Source: a virus
IMG/VR virus record: IMGVR_UViG_3300040808_000727
Location: 1 to 20,177 of that record
DNA: 20,177 nt
Reading direction: 5' to 3' (one strand)
The notes below the pieces were generated by a model, which was not told the DNA's origin, did not search any database, and saw nothing but the letters and a program-made list of their open reading frames with translations. The translations under genes and the position numbers were made by a program. How positions within the stretch are numbered: the first letter of the stretch is position 1; each line of letters opens with the position of its first letter. Shown one piece after another: positions 13,764 to 20,070 of this stretch.

Positions 13764-14126
13764 TTAAAAAGGGAATGAATCGTCGATATCTTCTTGAGCG
13801 TGTGCAGCTACCTTCGCCTGACTCTGGACCACTCGCTTAACATCCCGCGCGATGATGTTGGTGTACTTGGTACCGTCTTTCTCGGAGTAACTCAACTCGC
13901 CTTCAATATACACCATATCGCCCTTCGCGAATCCTGATGCTTTCTTAGCAGCGTATCCGAAGGTGGTGATGTTGTGCCATTGGGTGTCCTCTTTCCAATT
14001 GCCCTCTTTGTCTTTGTAGTTTCGGGTGGTGGCAAGTGAGAACGTTGCCATTGTGATTTCACCGTTGCGCTCGGTGGTTCTTGGTTCTTGGCCGATGCGA
14101 CCTAAAATAATGCTCTTGTTGATCAT
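13764..14126 (-). CDS. ssb: Single-stranded DNA-binding protein
   Basis: The 120-residue protein has the OB-fold features of bacterial-type SSB: MINKSIILGRIGQEPRTTER, ATFSLATTRNYKDKEGNW, TQWHNITTFG and GDMVYIEGELSYSEKDG. It ends in the acidic tip DIDDSFPF used by SSB to recruit repair and replication proteins. The C-terminal linker is short compared with cellular SSB. It would coat single-stranded DNA during replication and ERF-driven recombination. It follows a 179-base gap with inverted repeats, so it may head its own transcript. Confidence 0.95.
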   Translation of the reverse strand: MINKSIILGRIGQEPRTTERNGEITMATFSLATTRNYKDKEGNWKEDTQWHNITTFGYAAKKASGFAKGDMVYIEGELSYSEKDGTKYTNIIARDVKRVVQSQAKVAAHAQEDIDDSFPF

Positions 14127-14305
14127 TGTGTTTAATTAAAGGGTTAAATTATTAGTTGTTTTTTCGTTGCTTTTAGATATAATTTTGGCTCCTGATGCTT
14201 TTTCTGTTGCTTATGCATATAATCTGATGATGTGCAAAAAGTGCACTAACCACTATTTTAGGGTTTAATGGTGGGTAGTTCCATCACTCTTTGGTATTGA
14301 ATGTT
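14127..14305 (-). promoter_or_regulatory. Non-coding gap with inverted repeats upstream of ssb
   Basis: This is one of the longest gaps between genes. A perfect 5-bp inverted repeat (GTGCA, 5-base spacer, TGCAC) lies at 14232-14246. Next to it, 14248-14276 forms an imperfect 10-bp stem (8 pairs) around a 9-base loop. Neither is followed by a U-run in the minus direction, so they look more like operators or RNA structures than terminators. I found no TAnnTTTG promoter motif in the gap, so any promoter here would be of another type. Confidence 0.35.
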
Positions 14306-14752
14306 TTACTCTATACTTTCCACTTGGTTTGGATCGGGAATCGCGATATTAAATACCTCCGATGCAAACATCTGCGCTTCATTGACTAACTCCATAAATT
14401 CGGAAGTGCTCAAGTCCGACGTTCCCCGCTTCTCCTGGAATACCTCACCCTCCAGAACGCTCTCTTGTAAGATTACCGAATCGCCATACTTTTGGATAAT
14501 TAGGTCGGTGATTAGCTGATGTGTTTGTTCTTTGTTTCGCGCCATTCCAGCCTCTCTAAAGCAGTCTTGAAAGATTGGTACTATAACTCCCCACCAATAA
14601 GCATTCTGTTCATTAGATCGCTTCTTACGCCACCTCTCGATGGTGATGCTTACCTCTCGGCCTTCGTGTTGTCTTAATGCTGCCTCGAGTAGCGGCCTAT
14701 TCTTGCGAACCTGGCCGCCCTCGATTGAGCACTTTATCTCTATCTTTCTCAT
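14306..14752 (-). CDS. NinB-like recombination protein
   Basis: The 148-residue protein resembles the NinB/Orf family of lambdoid phages: an N-terminal beta-rich part (VSITIERWRKKRSNEQNAYW), the typical RSNEQNAYWWGVIVPIF and a helical LITDLIIQKYGDS region. NinB-type proteins bind single-stranded DNA and assist recombination mediated by annealing proteins. The presence of ERF, SSB and NinG in the same early region supports this. The C-terminus (ASEVFNIAIPDPNQVESIE) is short. It overlaps the preceding gene by four bases. Confidence 0.7.
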   Translation of the reverse strand: MRKIEIKCSIEGGQVRKNRPLLEAALRQHEGREVSITIERWRKKRSNEQNAYWWGVIVPIFQDCFREAGMARNKEQTHQLITDLIIQKYGDSVILQESVLEGEVFQEKRGTSDLSTSEFMELVNEAQMFASEVFNIAIPDPNQVESIE

Positions 14753-15183
14753 AACCCGCCGTGAATATATTCAAAGCTATCATCGTATGGTGAGCCGTTC
14801 TTCATATAACGGTCTGATGCGATATCTAAGATGTCCTGAACCTCGTCGCTGATATCTACCTTGTAAACTAACCCGGTGTTATCGTTCTCGATGTACACGT
14901 AGTGGTAGCTGCTATCTAAGTGAATCTCCTTTGTTCGGTGGTTATTGCGATCGTCTTGGAAAACTTTGTAAGATACCTCCACAAAGTACATCACCTCATC
15001 TCGGTACTTTATATCCACCTCCAAACGTTCGTGGTCTGATTCGCCATCTTGATACGTATCGAATGCGTAGCTGAAGTTCTCCTCTAAGTTGTTGAGGAAT
15101 ATCTGAATGTAGTCCTTGTGGCCGAAGATATCAATCGCGGCTCTCCATTGGTCTAAGCTAATTTCTATATCTGCAACTCTCAT
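14749..15183 (-). CDS. Unknown acidic protein
   Basis: The 144-residue acidic protein (beginning MRVADIEISLDQWRAAIDIF) is rich in D, E and Y, with YHYVYIENDNTGLVYKVDIS and an acidic end (PYDDSFEYIHGGL). It has no membrane segment and I do not recognise it. It overlaps its neighbours on both sides by four bases and lies in the early operon after the putative 15.5 kb promoter. Acidic early proteins of this size are sometimes inhibitors of host defence, but nothing in the sequence shows that. Confidence 0.6.
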   Translation of the reverse strand: MRVADIEISLDQWRAAIDIFGHKDYIQIFLNNLEENFSYAFDTYQDGESDHERLEVDIKYRDEVMYFVEVSYKVFQDDRNNHRTKEIHLDSSYHYVYIENDNTGLVYKVDISDEVQDILDIASDRYMKNGSPYDDSFEYIHGGL

Positions 15184-15470
15184 AACTCGATTTCTTCATT
15201 CATTATTGAATAGTACAATTCGCTGGTAGTGTCAATGTCGAAGTATTGATCACCGATGTTAATCCGGGTGGTGCAGCTTTTAATCTCTACCTCGACCATT
15301 CCGATATCGTGGTCCTTTCTCCATTTCCACTTGGCTCGGGTTTCCAGAACTAACTTCCCGTCGATGTTGGCCCGAATGTAGGTTTCATCCTGCTGGTAGT
15401 GGTTTACGATGTGATTGGTTACGCGCTCCAACTCGGACTCGATAACCTCTTGAAAATAATTGTAATTCAT
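15180..15470 (-). CDS. Unknown early protein
   Basis: The 96-residue protein (starting MNYNYFQEVIESELERVTNH) has an N-terminal helix and a beta-rich rest (YIRANIDGKLVLETRAKWKW, VEVEIKSCTTRINIGDQYF). It is the first gene after the putative promoter at 15494-15501 and starts 24 bases downstream of the -7 element. Like the next gene it alternates charged and hydrophobic residues in strands and may belong to the same structural class. Not recognised. Confidence 0.6.
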   Translation of the reverse strand: MNYNYFQEVIESELERVTNHIVNHYQQDETYIRANIDGKLVLETRAKWKWRKDHDIGMVEVEIKSCTTRINIGDQYFDIDTTSELYYSIMNEEIEL

Positions 15471-15493
15471 TGTAGTAAGTGTTGATTCGAAAA

Positions 15494-15524
15494 CAAATAT
15501 ACACTTTATTTTAATATAAACTAA
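15494..15524 (-). promoter_or_regulatory. Putative Bacteroidetes-type promoter before the unknown early genes
   Basis: The minus strand carries TATATTTG at 15494-15501, matching TAnnTTTG, with TTAG (one base from TTTG) 19 bases upstream at 15521-15524. The first start codon is 24 bases downstream. Spacing and position fit a Bacteroidetes housekeeping promoter. Confidence 0.5.
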
Positions 15525-16813
15525 AAAGGTGCTGAATTTTTTTGTTCTTGGATAACGTCGTCGGCATACCTAATCAACTCGGGAATCCAACTTACCTTCA
15601 TCTTGCCGGTACTTCCTGCTCTGTTCTTAGCTATTATCCATTCACCTTTCCCTTCGGTATTCGAGCCATCGTCGAACTCCATTAGTCCGTAATACTCTGG
15701 TCGGTGAAGGAAGCAAACCATATCAGCCTCCTGCTCAATACTTCCCGATTCGCGAAGGTCTGATAACATCGGTTGCTTATTTCCTCGCTCCTCTACCTTT
15801 CGGTTTAATTGGCTCAATGCGATTACGGTGCACTTGTGTTGCTTAGCAAGGTTTTTCATCGCAGTTGCGATCTCGTTAATCTCCTGCTCTCGCATATCCT
15901 TTGTACCGGATATCCTTTGAATGTAGTCTACCGCTATTAAGTCTATCTTGCGCTTTCCTGCTTCCACCTGGATACGGTTCTGAATCTGCGGAAGCGTTAC
16001 CGATTCATCTATGGTTAAGTTCCATTTCTCGATTAGTGCAGCTGCTTTGTTGATCTTAATCCACTCCTCTTGGCTCAATCTCTTTCTTCGCATCTGCTCG
16101 GAATCTATCTTGGTAAGTTGAATAATCATTCGGCCTATTAACTCCGATGCAGTCATTTCTGCACTTACTACGTGAACGGACTTTCCATCGTAGCAGGCTT
16201 GCATTACTTCTCCAATCATTGCAGCCGTCTTACCCATTGCTGGCCGTGCTGCGAAGATAATTAACTGTCCGGGTTGATAACCTCCAGTAAACTTGGTCAT
16301 CATCTCAATGCTGGACCTAATGCGGCTCGTGTCCGATTCTTGCAGTTGATCGATGAAGGTCTTTATCTGGGTAGTCGTATCTTCGATTCGGTTGCCGTCT
16401 ATCTGGACTGCCTCCTGGTAGTATTCTCCTACTTTTTTAAGTACGGTATCTATTGGGTCTGTTAGATTGATGGTCTTTATCTTGAGTGCTAACATCTCAA
16501 TGTTGCGCTTCATTTCCATCTCCAACAGTTGAGTAACGTAATACTCGATGCGCTCATTAGCTACCTTTTCCTGAAGGGTAAGTAACATTACGGACCAACC
16601 TTCTTCTGGTGGTGTTTCTCCCTTCAGTTCGTGATCGAGTGCGAATACGTCGATTGTAGCTTTGTTGGATAATCGTTGCATTGCTCTCCATATCTTGCGA
16701 TGTGGCTCGAAGTAAAAACTGGTTTCTCGAATCATTGAGGAATATTGGAAGTAAAGGTTATTCCAGATGATGAATCTGCCCAGTACGCCTTCTTCGATGG
16801 TCTTGTCGTTCAT
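15521..16813 (-). CDS. dnaB: DnaB-type replicative helicase
   Basis: The 430-residue protein has a DnaB N-terminal domain (residues 1-110, with FYFEPHRKIWRAMQRLS) and a RecA-like C-terminal domain. Walker A is at 189-197 (ARPAMGKTA), the Walker B strand at 290-297 (IDLIAVDY), the SQLNRKVEERGNKQPMLSDL segment follows, and LRESGSIEQEADMVCFLHRP carries the usual arginine and acidic positions. It would form the hexameric helicase that opens the phage fork. It follows the initiator gene with an ATGA overlap, as in phages where an O-like initiator loads a phage-encoded DnaB. There is no intein or primase fusion. Confidence 0.93.
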   Translation of the reverse strand: MNDKTIEEGVLGRFIIWNNLYFQYSSMIRETSFYFEPHRKIWRAMQRLSNKATIDVFALDHELKGETPPEEGWSVMLLTLQEKVANERIEYYVTQLLEMEMKRNIEMLALKIKTINLTDPIDTVLKKVGEYYQEAVQIDGNRIEDTTTQIKTFIDQLQESDTSRIRSSIEMMTKFTGGYQPGQLIIFAARPAMGKTAAMIGEVMQACYDGKSVHVVSAEMTASELIGRMIIQLTKIDSEQMRRKRLSQEEWIKINKAAALIEKWNLTIDESVTLPQIQNRIQVEAGKRKIDLIAVDYIQRISGTKDMREQEINEIATAMKNLAKQHKCTVIALSQLNRKVEERGNKQPMLSDLRESGSIEQEADMVCFLHRPEYYGLMEFDDGSNTEGKGEWIIAKNRAGSTGKMKVSWIPELIRYADDVIQEQKNSAPF

Positions 16814-17481
16814 AAGTTGATGTTGTTATATGGTTGTTTAGTTGATTGTGTTTTGTTGTACTTGTTAAATTTATCTTCTCTGATCCACTTAAAAAAGGCT
16901 AATCTGTAATCCTTCCATCTAATACCTTTTGTGTTGCTAATGTAATAAACAAAGTCCTCCATCGCCTTTGAACCGTCTTTATTCGGGTACTTATCTTCAG
17001 CTTGTTGAATAAGCAACTCCTGGTTCTCCATTACGTACCTCTTTCCAAAATTCTGCGAGGCTTTGTCTATTTCTTCTTTTGTACTATTAGTGTTTTGTAT
17101 AGTATAGTTATTTGTAGTTGCCGTTTTACCGTCTGTCGGTTTTCCGTCAATCGGTTTTGCGCCATTCGGAATTACGTAATTCGGATCTTCTTTTACGGAA
17201 AAGTCATAAACAATATACTGCACTCCATTAAATTGTCCTTTATCGTTTACCTTTTGAACTCTTACGATGTAACCATCTTCCTCAAGTTCATTAAAGGCAT
17301 CATCGATTCGCTTTCTTCCAGCGTCAAAATGATTGTATAGCTGCTTCTTGTGAACCACCCAATCTAATGGCATACTAAGCAAATAGATGTGAATGGCAAG
17401 TCGTACCGGGTTCTTCGTATTCTGAATAATGTCGTTTGGTACGTTTGTGAATCTTTCAGTAAGGTGTGATCTAATAATCAT
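16810..17481 (-). CDS. Winged-helix replication initiator, lambda O-like organisation
   Basis: I choose ATG 17481 (MIIRSHLTERFTNVPNDIIQ), giving 223 residues. The frame opens further upstream, but that part would read through the terminator hairpin and is poor in protein-like sequence. Residues 24-95 form a winged helix (VRLAIHIYLLSMPLDWVVHK, GRKRIDDAFNELEEDGYIVR) as in O-like or DnaD-like initiators. Residues 98-140 are a flexible linker made of 5-residue units (IPNGA, KPIDG, KPTDG), and residues 150-205 a helical C-terminal domain with IRWKDYRLAFFKWIRED. The linker DNA holds in-phase 15-bp repeats. It would bind the origin and load the adjacent DnaB helicase. Confidence 0.75.
   Translation of the reverse strand: MIIRSHLTERFTNVPNDIIQNTKNPVRLAIHIYLLSMPLDWVVHKKQLYNHFDAGRKRIDDAFNELEEDGYIVRVQKVNDKGQFNGVQYIVYDFSVKEDPNYVIPNGAKPIDGKPTDGKTATTNNYTIQNTNSTKEEIDKASQNFGKRYVMENQELLIQQAEDKYPNKDGSKAMEDFVYYISNTKGIRWKDYRLAFFKWIREDKFNKYNKTQSTKQPYNNINL
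17064..17188 (-). other. Candidate replication origin inside the initiator gene (iteron-like repeats plus AT-rich stretch)
   Basis: Four in-phase 15-bp units lie at 17129-17143, 17144-17158, 17159-17173 and 17174-17188, each with TCGG at the same place; the first two differ in only two bases. A perfect 14-bp palindrome (GAATTACGTAATTC) lies at 17169-17182. Directly beside them, about 17061-17120 has only about 25% GC. Repeats followed by an AT-rich stretch within the initiator linker is the plan of the lambda O gene. The repeats also encode the 5-residue linker units, so simple protein repetition is the alternative. Confidence 0.45.
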
Positions 17482-17492
17482 AATGTACAAAT

Positions 17493-17527
17493 AAAAACCC
17501 CCGCGTCGATTGGACAAAACGCAGGGG
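17493..17527 (-). terminator. Intrinsic terminator/attenuator just before the initiator gene
   Basis: In minus-strand RNA a 9-bp stem (CCCCUGCGU with ACGCGGGGG, one G-U pair) closes a 12-base loop and is followed by five U. It lies 69 bases after the DnaA-like stop and ends 11 bases before the initiator ATG, so it may attenuate transcription into the initiator-helicase pair. Confidence 0.75.
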
Positions 17528-17578
17528 TGATCATAGAAACTAAAACTAAATCTGTACGGAAGGTGTCCAATCTTCATT

Positions 17579-17586
17579 CAAATATA
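17579..17586 (-). promoter_or_regulatory. Possible -7 promoter element before the initiator leader
   Basis: TATATTTG on the minus strand matches the same -7 consensus as two other intergenic sites, but no good TTTG lies 19-20 bases upstream. If active, the transcript would begin near 17,572 and pass through the terminator hairpin before the initiator ATG. Confidence 0.3.
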
Positions 17587-17595
17587 AAAAAAATA

Positions 17596-17994
17596 TTAAT
17601 ACCTCCGATAAAAGTCGAATAATTTTTGCCGAAGGATATCTAACGTGTTTTCAATCCGCTCATCGAATGGCATCTGATTGTTGATGGTACGAACGTAATG
17701 AACAACGCTGGAGTGATCGCGATTGATAAACCCTCCTATCGTGTAATAGGTGATCCCTGCATCTTCTTTGAGCAGATAACCGTAGTACATCCTCGCCATA
17801 ACTTTGGGTTGCTTACGATTGGCTGATTGCGCATCCTGGACCGTAACTCCGAAATGCTCGCAACAAACCTTGAGTACGTCGAAGGGATTTACCTTCCTGA
17901 ACTCGTACCATTGCATTGGCCGACTGTACTCGACCTTGCCCTCTGGTGCAACGGGTGCTACCTTCTCTACTGAATAAGTGTAAACCGCTTTCAT
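17596..17994 (-). CDS. Stand-alone DnaA domain IV-like DNA-binding protein
   Basis: The 132-residue protein carries, from about residue 36, the DNA-binding domain IV of DnaA: FDVLKVCCEHFGVTVQDAQS, then VMARMYYGYLLKEDAGITYY, and the signature GGFINRDHSSVVHYVRTINN, where DHSSVVH corresponds to DnaA's DHSTVLH. The N-terminal 30 residues are unlike DnaA, and the AAA+ ATPase domain is absent. It would bind DnaA-box-type DNA either to start phage replication or to occupy host sites. It overlaps the exonuclease gene by four bases and is followed by the initiator and helicase genes, all consistent with a replication role. Confidence 0.82.
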   Translation of the reverse strand: MKAVYTYSVEKVAPVAPEGKVEYSRPMQWYEFRKVNPFDVLKVCCEHFGVTVQDAQSANRKQPKVMARMYYGYLLKEDAGITYYTIGGFINRDHSSVVHYVRTINNQMPFDERIENTLDILRQKLFDFYRRY

Positions 17995-18602
17995 ATCGTA
18001 TGGATTAATTGGTTAATATATTCCCGAGCGTTATTCACTCGCTGCTGAAGGTCCTCGATAATGGAGTGATCGTACTCCACCTCATAAACCTTTACGCGAT
18101 GCTTCGGCTCAACTTGTGAATAGTCGTAGTGAATCCGGGTAAGATCTTCAGGTGTTTCCATCAATACGTAAACCAACTCGGCCTTCTTCAATCCAGTCAA
18201 ATGCATATAAACCTGAAGCTGGTAGTAGTAGTCCTTAGTTGGAATCTCATCCTCAAACAAAGGGAAGGTAAAGCAATCCCAGCTGCTTTTGATATCCACC
18301 ACCTTATCGCGTGGAAAGATAACATCGGGTGTACCGGTAAAGAAGTCATCCTCGTAGCCATCCTCATTCTTTACTGCTAAATCCCAGCCGAGCACCTTTT
18401 CTGCAAAGTTGATTGAATCCTGCTCTACCTCGATTCCTTTGGTAAGGTACTTGGAAGTGATAACTTGGCGCACTCCGTATATCTGCTCCTTAGTCCACTC
18501 CTGAAGATAAATCTTGGTGGTTTCTGAAAGGACCTCCCCCTTTTTACGGGGGTTGGTCATTAACTTTCCTGCGGCTGATGCTCTAATTTTGAACTCTTTC
18601 AT
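17991..18602 (-). CDS. YqaJ/lambda-exonuclease-like PD-(D/E)XK recombination nuclease
   Basis: The 203-residue protein has the elements of phage recombination exonucleases: RASAAGKLM near the start, KGIEVEQDSI (acidic helix, about residues 56-64), FFTGTPDVIF (Asp93) and VVDIKSSWD (Asp103, Lys105), then YYYQLQVYMHLTGLKKAELV. Asp93 and the D-x-K pair would bind metal. It probably degrades the 5' strand of DNA ends to give single strands for the annealing protein encoded just before it. It overlaps that gene and the next by four bases each. The length is near that of lambda exonuclease. Confidence 0.82.
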   Translation of the reverse strand: MKEFKIRASAAGKLMTNPRKKGEVLSETTKIYLQEWTKEQIYGVRQVITSKYLTKGIEVEQDSINFAEKVLGWDLAVKNEDGYEDDFFTGTPDVIFPRDKVVDIKSSWDCFTFPLFEDEIPTKDYYYQLQVYMHLTGLKKAELVYVLMETPEDLTRIHYDYSQVEPKHRVKVYEVEYDHSIIEDLQQRVNNAREYINQLIHTI

Positions 18603-19162
18603 TTTGCTTGATTTGCTTGGATTAGTAATGCTTCACGGTCTGCACCGGTGAGTTTGAACTTGCGATCGATTTGGTTGATGTTTACCGTGTTATCACGGAG
18701 TGCGAGTACCGCCTTCTGCCAAGTGGTTGTACCCGGTTTGAGTTCCTCTTTACTCGGTGCGGGTTGGTTACGCTTCATTGCTCTTTCTCCATCGTCGTCG
18801 CTCTCTGAGTTTAAGCTGAGTGCACTTGAGATGGAATACCTGCGAGCGTAGGTAATGGCTGAACCCATCGCTTGAGGATCTTTCTCTTTTGCAGCTACTA
18901 ACTCCGTTCCGAGAATGGAAACGTACTGCCCTGATGAATGTACGAAGGTAGTAACGATGTGGTTGTCGTGTACCGGTTGGAATACTGCCAAGCCGTGTTC
19001 CTGAAGAACGGGTTCTACCTCGTTGAGGATTGCAGATAAATCTGCGTACTTGGATTTGAAGAAAGGATTCTTACTTCCTTTGGTGATTGAGCCGATGTGG
19101 CTCTTGGCTGCAACGAGTGCTTTTAGTACCTCGTCTGCATTGGGTGACTGTTGAATAAACAT
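18599..19162 (-). CDS. erf: ERF-family single-strand annealing recombinase
   Basis: The 187-residue protein fits the ERF family: KGSKNPFFKSKYADLSAILN near residues 29-48, VLQEHGLAVFQPV, and the highly typical DPQAMGSAITYARRYSISSA followed by SESDDDGERAM. The C-terminal 60 residues are variable and end in TGADREALLIQANQAK, a small helical domain. P22 Erf anneals single strands and circularises the genome. It is paired with a nuclease immediately downstream (ATGA overlap). Start ATG 19162 lies two bases after the stop of the 30-codon peptide gene. Confidence 0.92.
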   Translation of the reverse strand: MFIQQSPNADEVLKALVAAKSHIGSITKGSKNPFFKSKYADLSAILNEVEPVLQEHGLAVFQPVHDNHIVTTFVHSSGQYVSILGTELVAAKEKDPQAMGSAITYARRYSISSALSLNSESDDDGERAMKRNQPAPSKEELKPGTTTWQKAVLALRDNTVNINQIDRKFKLTGADREALLIQANQAK

Positions 19163-19164
19163 AA

Positions 19165-19257
19165 TTACTGGTTTGATTGATTAGTAAACTTGTTGTCTGC
19201 GTACTGCTGGAGTTTTGCCCAGCCGATGAATAGTGCGATAAAAAGTAGTGCGTTCAT
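19165..19257 (-). CDS. 30-residue membrane peptide, first gene of the early operon
   Basis: This small frame runs from ATG 19257 to TAA 19165 and encodes MNALLFIALFIGWAKLQQYA followed by a polar ten-residue tail ending in NQSNQ. Residues 3-14 are hydrophobic, enough for one short membrane or amphipathic helix. It begins about 27 bases below a promoter-like TATATTTG and ends two bases before the ERF start, with the tight spacing of the genes around it. It may be a membrane microprotein or a leader peptide coupled to ERF translation. Not recognised. Confidence 0.5.
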   Translation of the reverse strand: MNALLFIALFIGWAKLQQYADNKFTNQSNQ

Positions 19258-19283
19258 GATTGATTAGTTAATGATTACGTAGG

Positions 19284-19313
19284 CAAATATAACACTTATT
19301 CACAAACTACAAC
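19284..19313 (-). promoter_or_regulatory. Putative promoter of the early replication/recombination operon
   Basis: Minus-strand TATATTTG (19284-19291) matches TAnnTTTG, with GTTG about 18 bases upstream. It lies between the terminator ending the lysis-like genes and the first early genes, with the first ATG about 27 bases downstream. Confidence 0.5.
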
Positions 19314-19344
19314 ACAAAAAGCATATTTTTTTTACTCAATGCAT

Positions 19345-19373
19345 AAAAAAAGGCCCGAGAATCAACCCGAGCC
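19345..19373 (-). terminator. Intrinsic terminator after the lysis-like genes
   Basis: In minus-strand RNA, GGCUCGGG pairs with CUCGGGCC (8 bp, two G-U pairs) around a 6-base loop and is followed by seven U. It begins about 52 bases after the stop of the membrane-anchored gene and separates that operon from the early promoter. The U-run side shares TGCAT plus seven A plus GG with the capsid terminator. Confidence 0.8.
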
Positions 19374-19424
19374 ATACTAATCAACTATCAAACTACTTCG
19401 TAAAGATACGGAATCTAACCCGTA

Positions 19425-19859
19425 CTACATCAATATCGAAACTAAAAGTAGCACCCCCAAACCAACGCCTCCGTAAATTATCGCGCTCTTGGTTGTATTC
19501 AGCCTCCGCTCCAGGATTACTACCTCCTCCCGACAAAAGTCATACCGCTGGACCATATAACCCTTCTGCAGCTCTTGCAATTCGATTTGTTTATTGTAGT
19601 TCCCAGCTAAATTGCGGAAGTCGATCGCTTGTGCTTTGTAGTGAAGCAATAGCTTGTCTTGCGTCTGAATAATGCTATCTGCTATTAATAGGTCTTGATA
19701 CCAAGTCCACACCGCCCGGAATTGAGTACCCGTTAGCGACGTATCGGTCTGCCCATAAACGGACTTGGTCAATAATGATATCAGTATCAACCATGATATG
19801 TAAAGAATCCACACGTTGCCTTCGCGTTTTGAGGATTTCAAGTTCTGAATTAAGCGCAT
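19425..19859 (-). CDS. Exported coiled-coil protein with C-terminal membrane anchor, spanin-like
   Basis: The 144-residue protein has a signal-peptide-like N-terminus (WILYISWLILISLLTKSVYG, with VYG before Q as a plausible signal peptidase I site near residue 36), a helical, Q/L-rich middle (LLIADSIIQTQDKLLLHYKA, NYNKQIELQELQKGYM) and a C-terminal membrane helix (residues about 122-144, IIYGGVGLGVLLLVSILM). This gives a periplasmic coiled coil anchored in the inner membrane. The first 61 codons overlap the preceding gene in the +1 frame, as Rz1 overlaps Rz. No lipobox cysteine is present, so it is not a classical outer-membrane spanin. Confidence 0.65.
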   Translation of the reverse strand: MRLIQNLKSSKREGNVWILYISWLILISLLTKSVYGQTDTSLTGTQFRAVWTWYQDLLIADSIIQTQDKLLLHYKAQAIDFRNLAGNYNKQIELQELQKGYMVQRYDFCREEVVILERRLNTTKSAIIYGGVGLGVLLLVSILM

Positions 19860-20070
19860 TTATCGTATCTTGTTTCTCGCGCAAAGATAATAAAAGTATC
19901 TCGTTTGAGTGTTTTATTTTTGTCAAAACAACGTTAAGACTATCATATTTGCGTTCTAAGCGATTATCTTCTTTCGATGGTACTCTATATCCATAACGTA
20001 TCCAAATGCCGTAAGAAGCTGTAAAAACCACTAAAGCAGCGCAAATAATATCTTTGGCCGTTACTTTCAC
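19675..20070 (-). CDS. Inner-membrane coiled-coil protein, i-spanin-like
   Basis: The 131-residue protein starts with GTG 20070, overlapping the upstream stop (GTGA). It has one N-terminal membrane helix (about residues 8-27, IICAALVVFTASYGIWIRYG) and a long charged helical stretch (EDNRLERKYDSLNVVLTKIK, LREKQDTINALNSELEILKT) typical of a periplasmic coiled coil, then a short end with ADRYVANGYSIPGG. Size, topology and overlap with the next gene resemble Rz-type inner spanins. Its position after a possible endolysin would fit, but that gene cannot be identified here. Local GC content is low. Confidence 0.65.
   Translation of the reverse strand: MKVTAKDIICAALVVFTASYGIWIRYGYRVPSKEDNRLERKYDSLNVVLTKIKHSNEILLLSLREKQDTINALNSELEILKTRRQRVDSLHIMVDTDIIIDQVRLWADRYVANGYSIPGGVDLVSRPINSR

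Noticed and set aside
17482-17577. Upstream extension of the initiator from ATG 17577
   Set aside because: The extra 32 codons run through the terminator hairpin and U-run, and the sequence (MKIGHLPYRFSFSF...) is not protein-like. ATG 17481 is followed by a normal winged-helix start.
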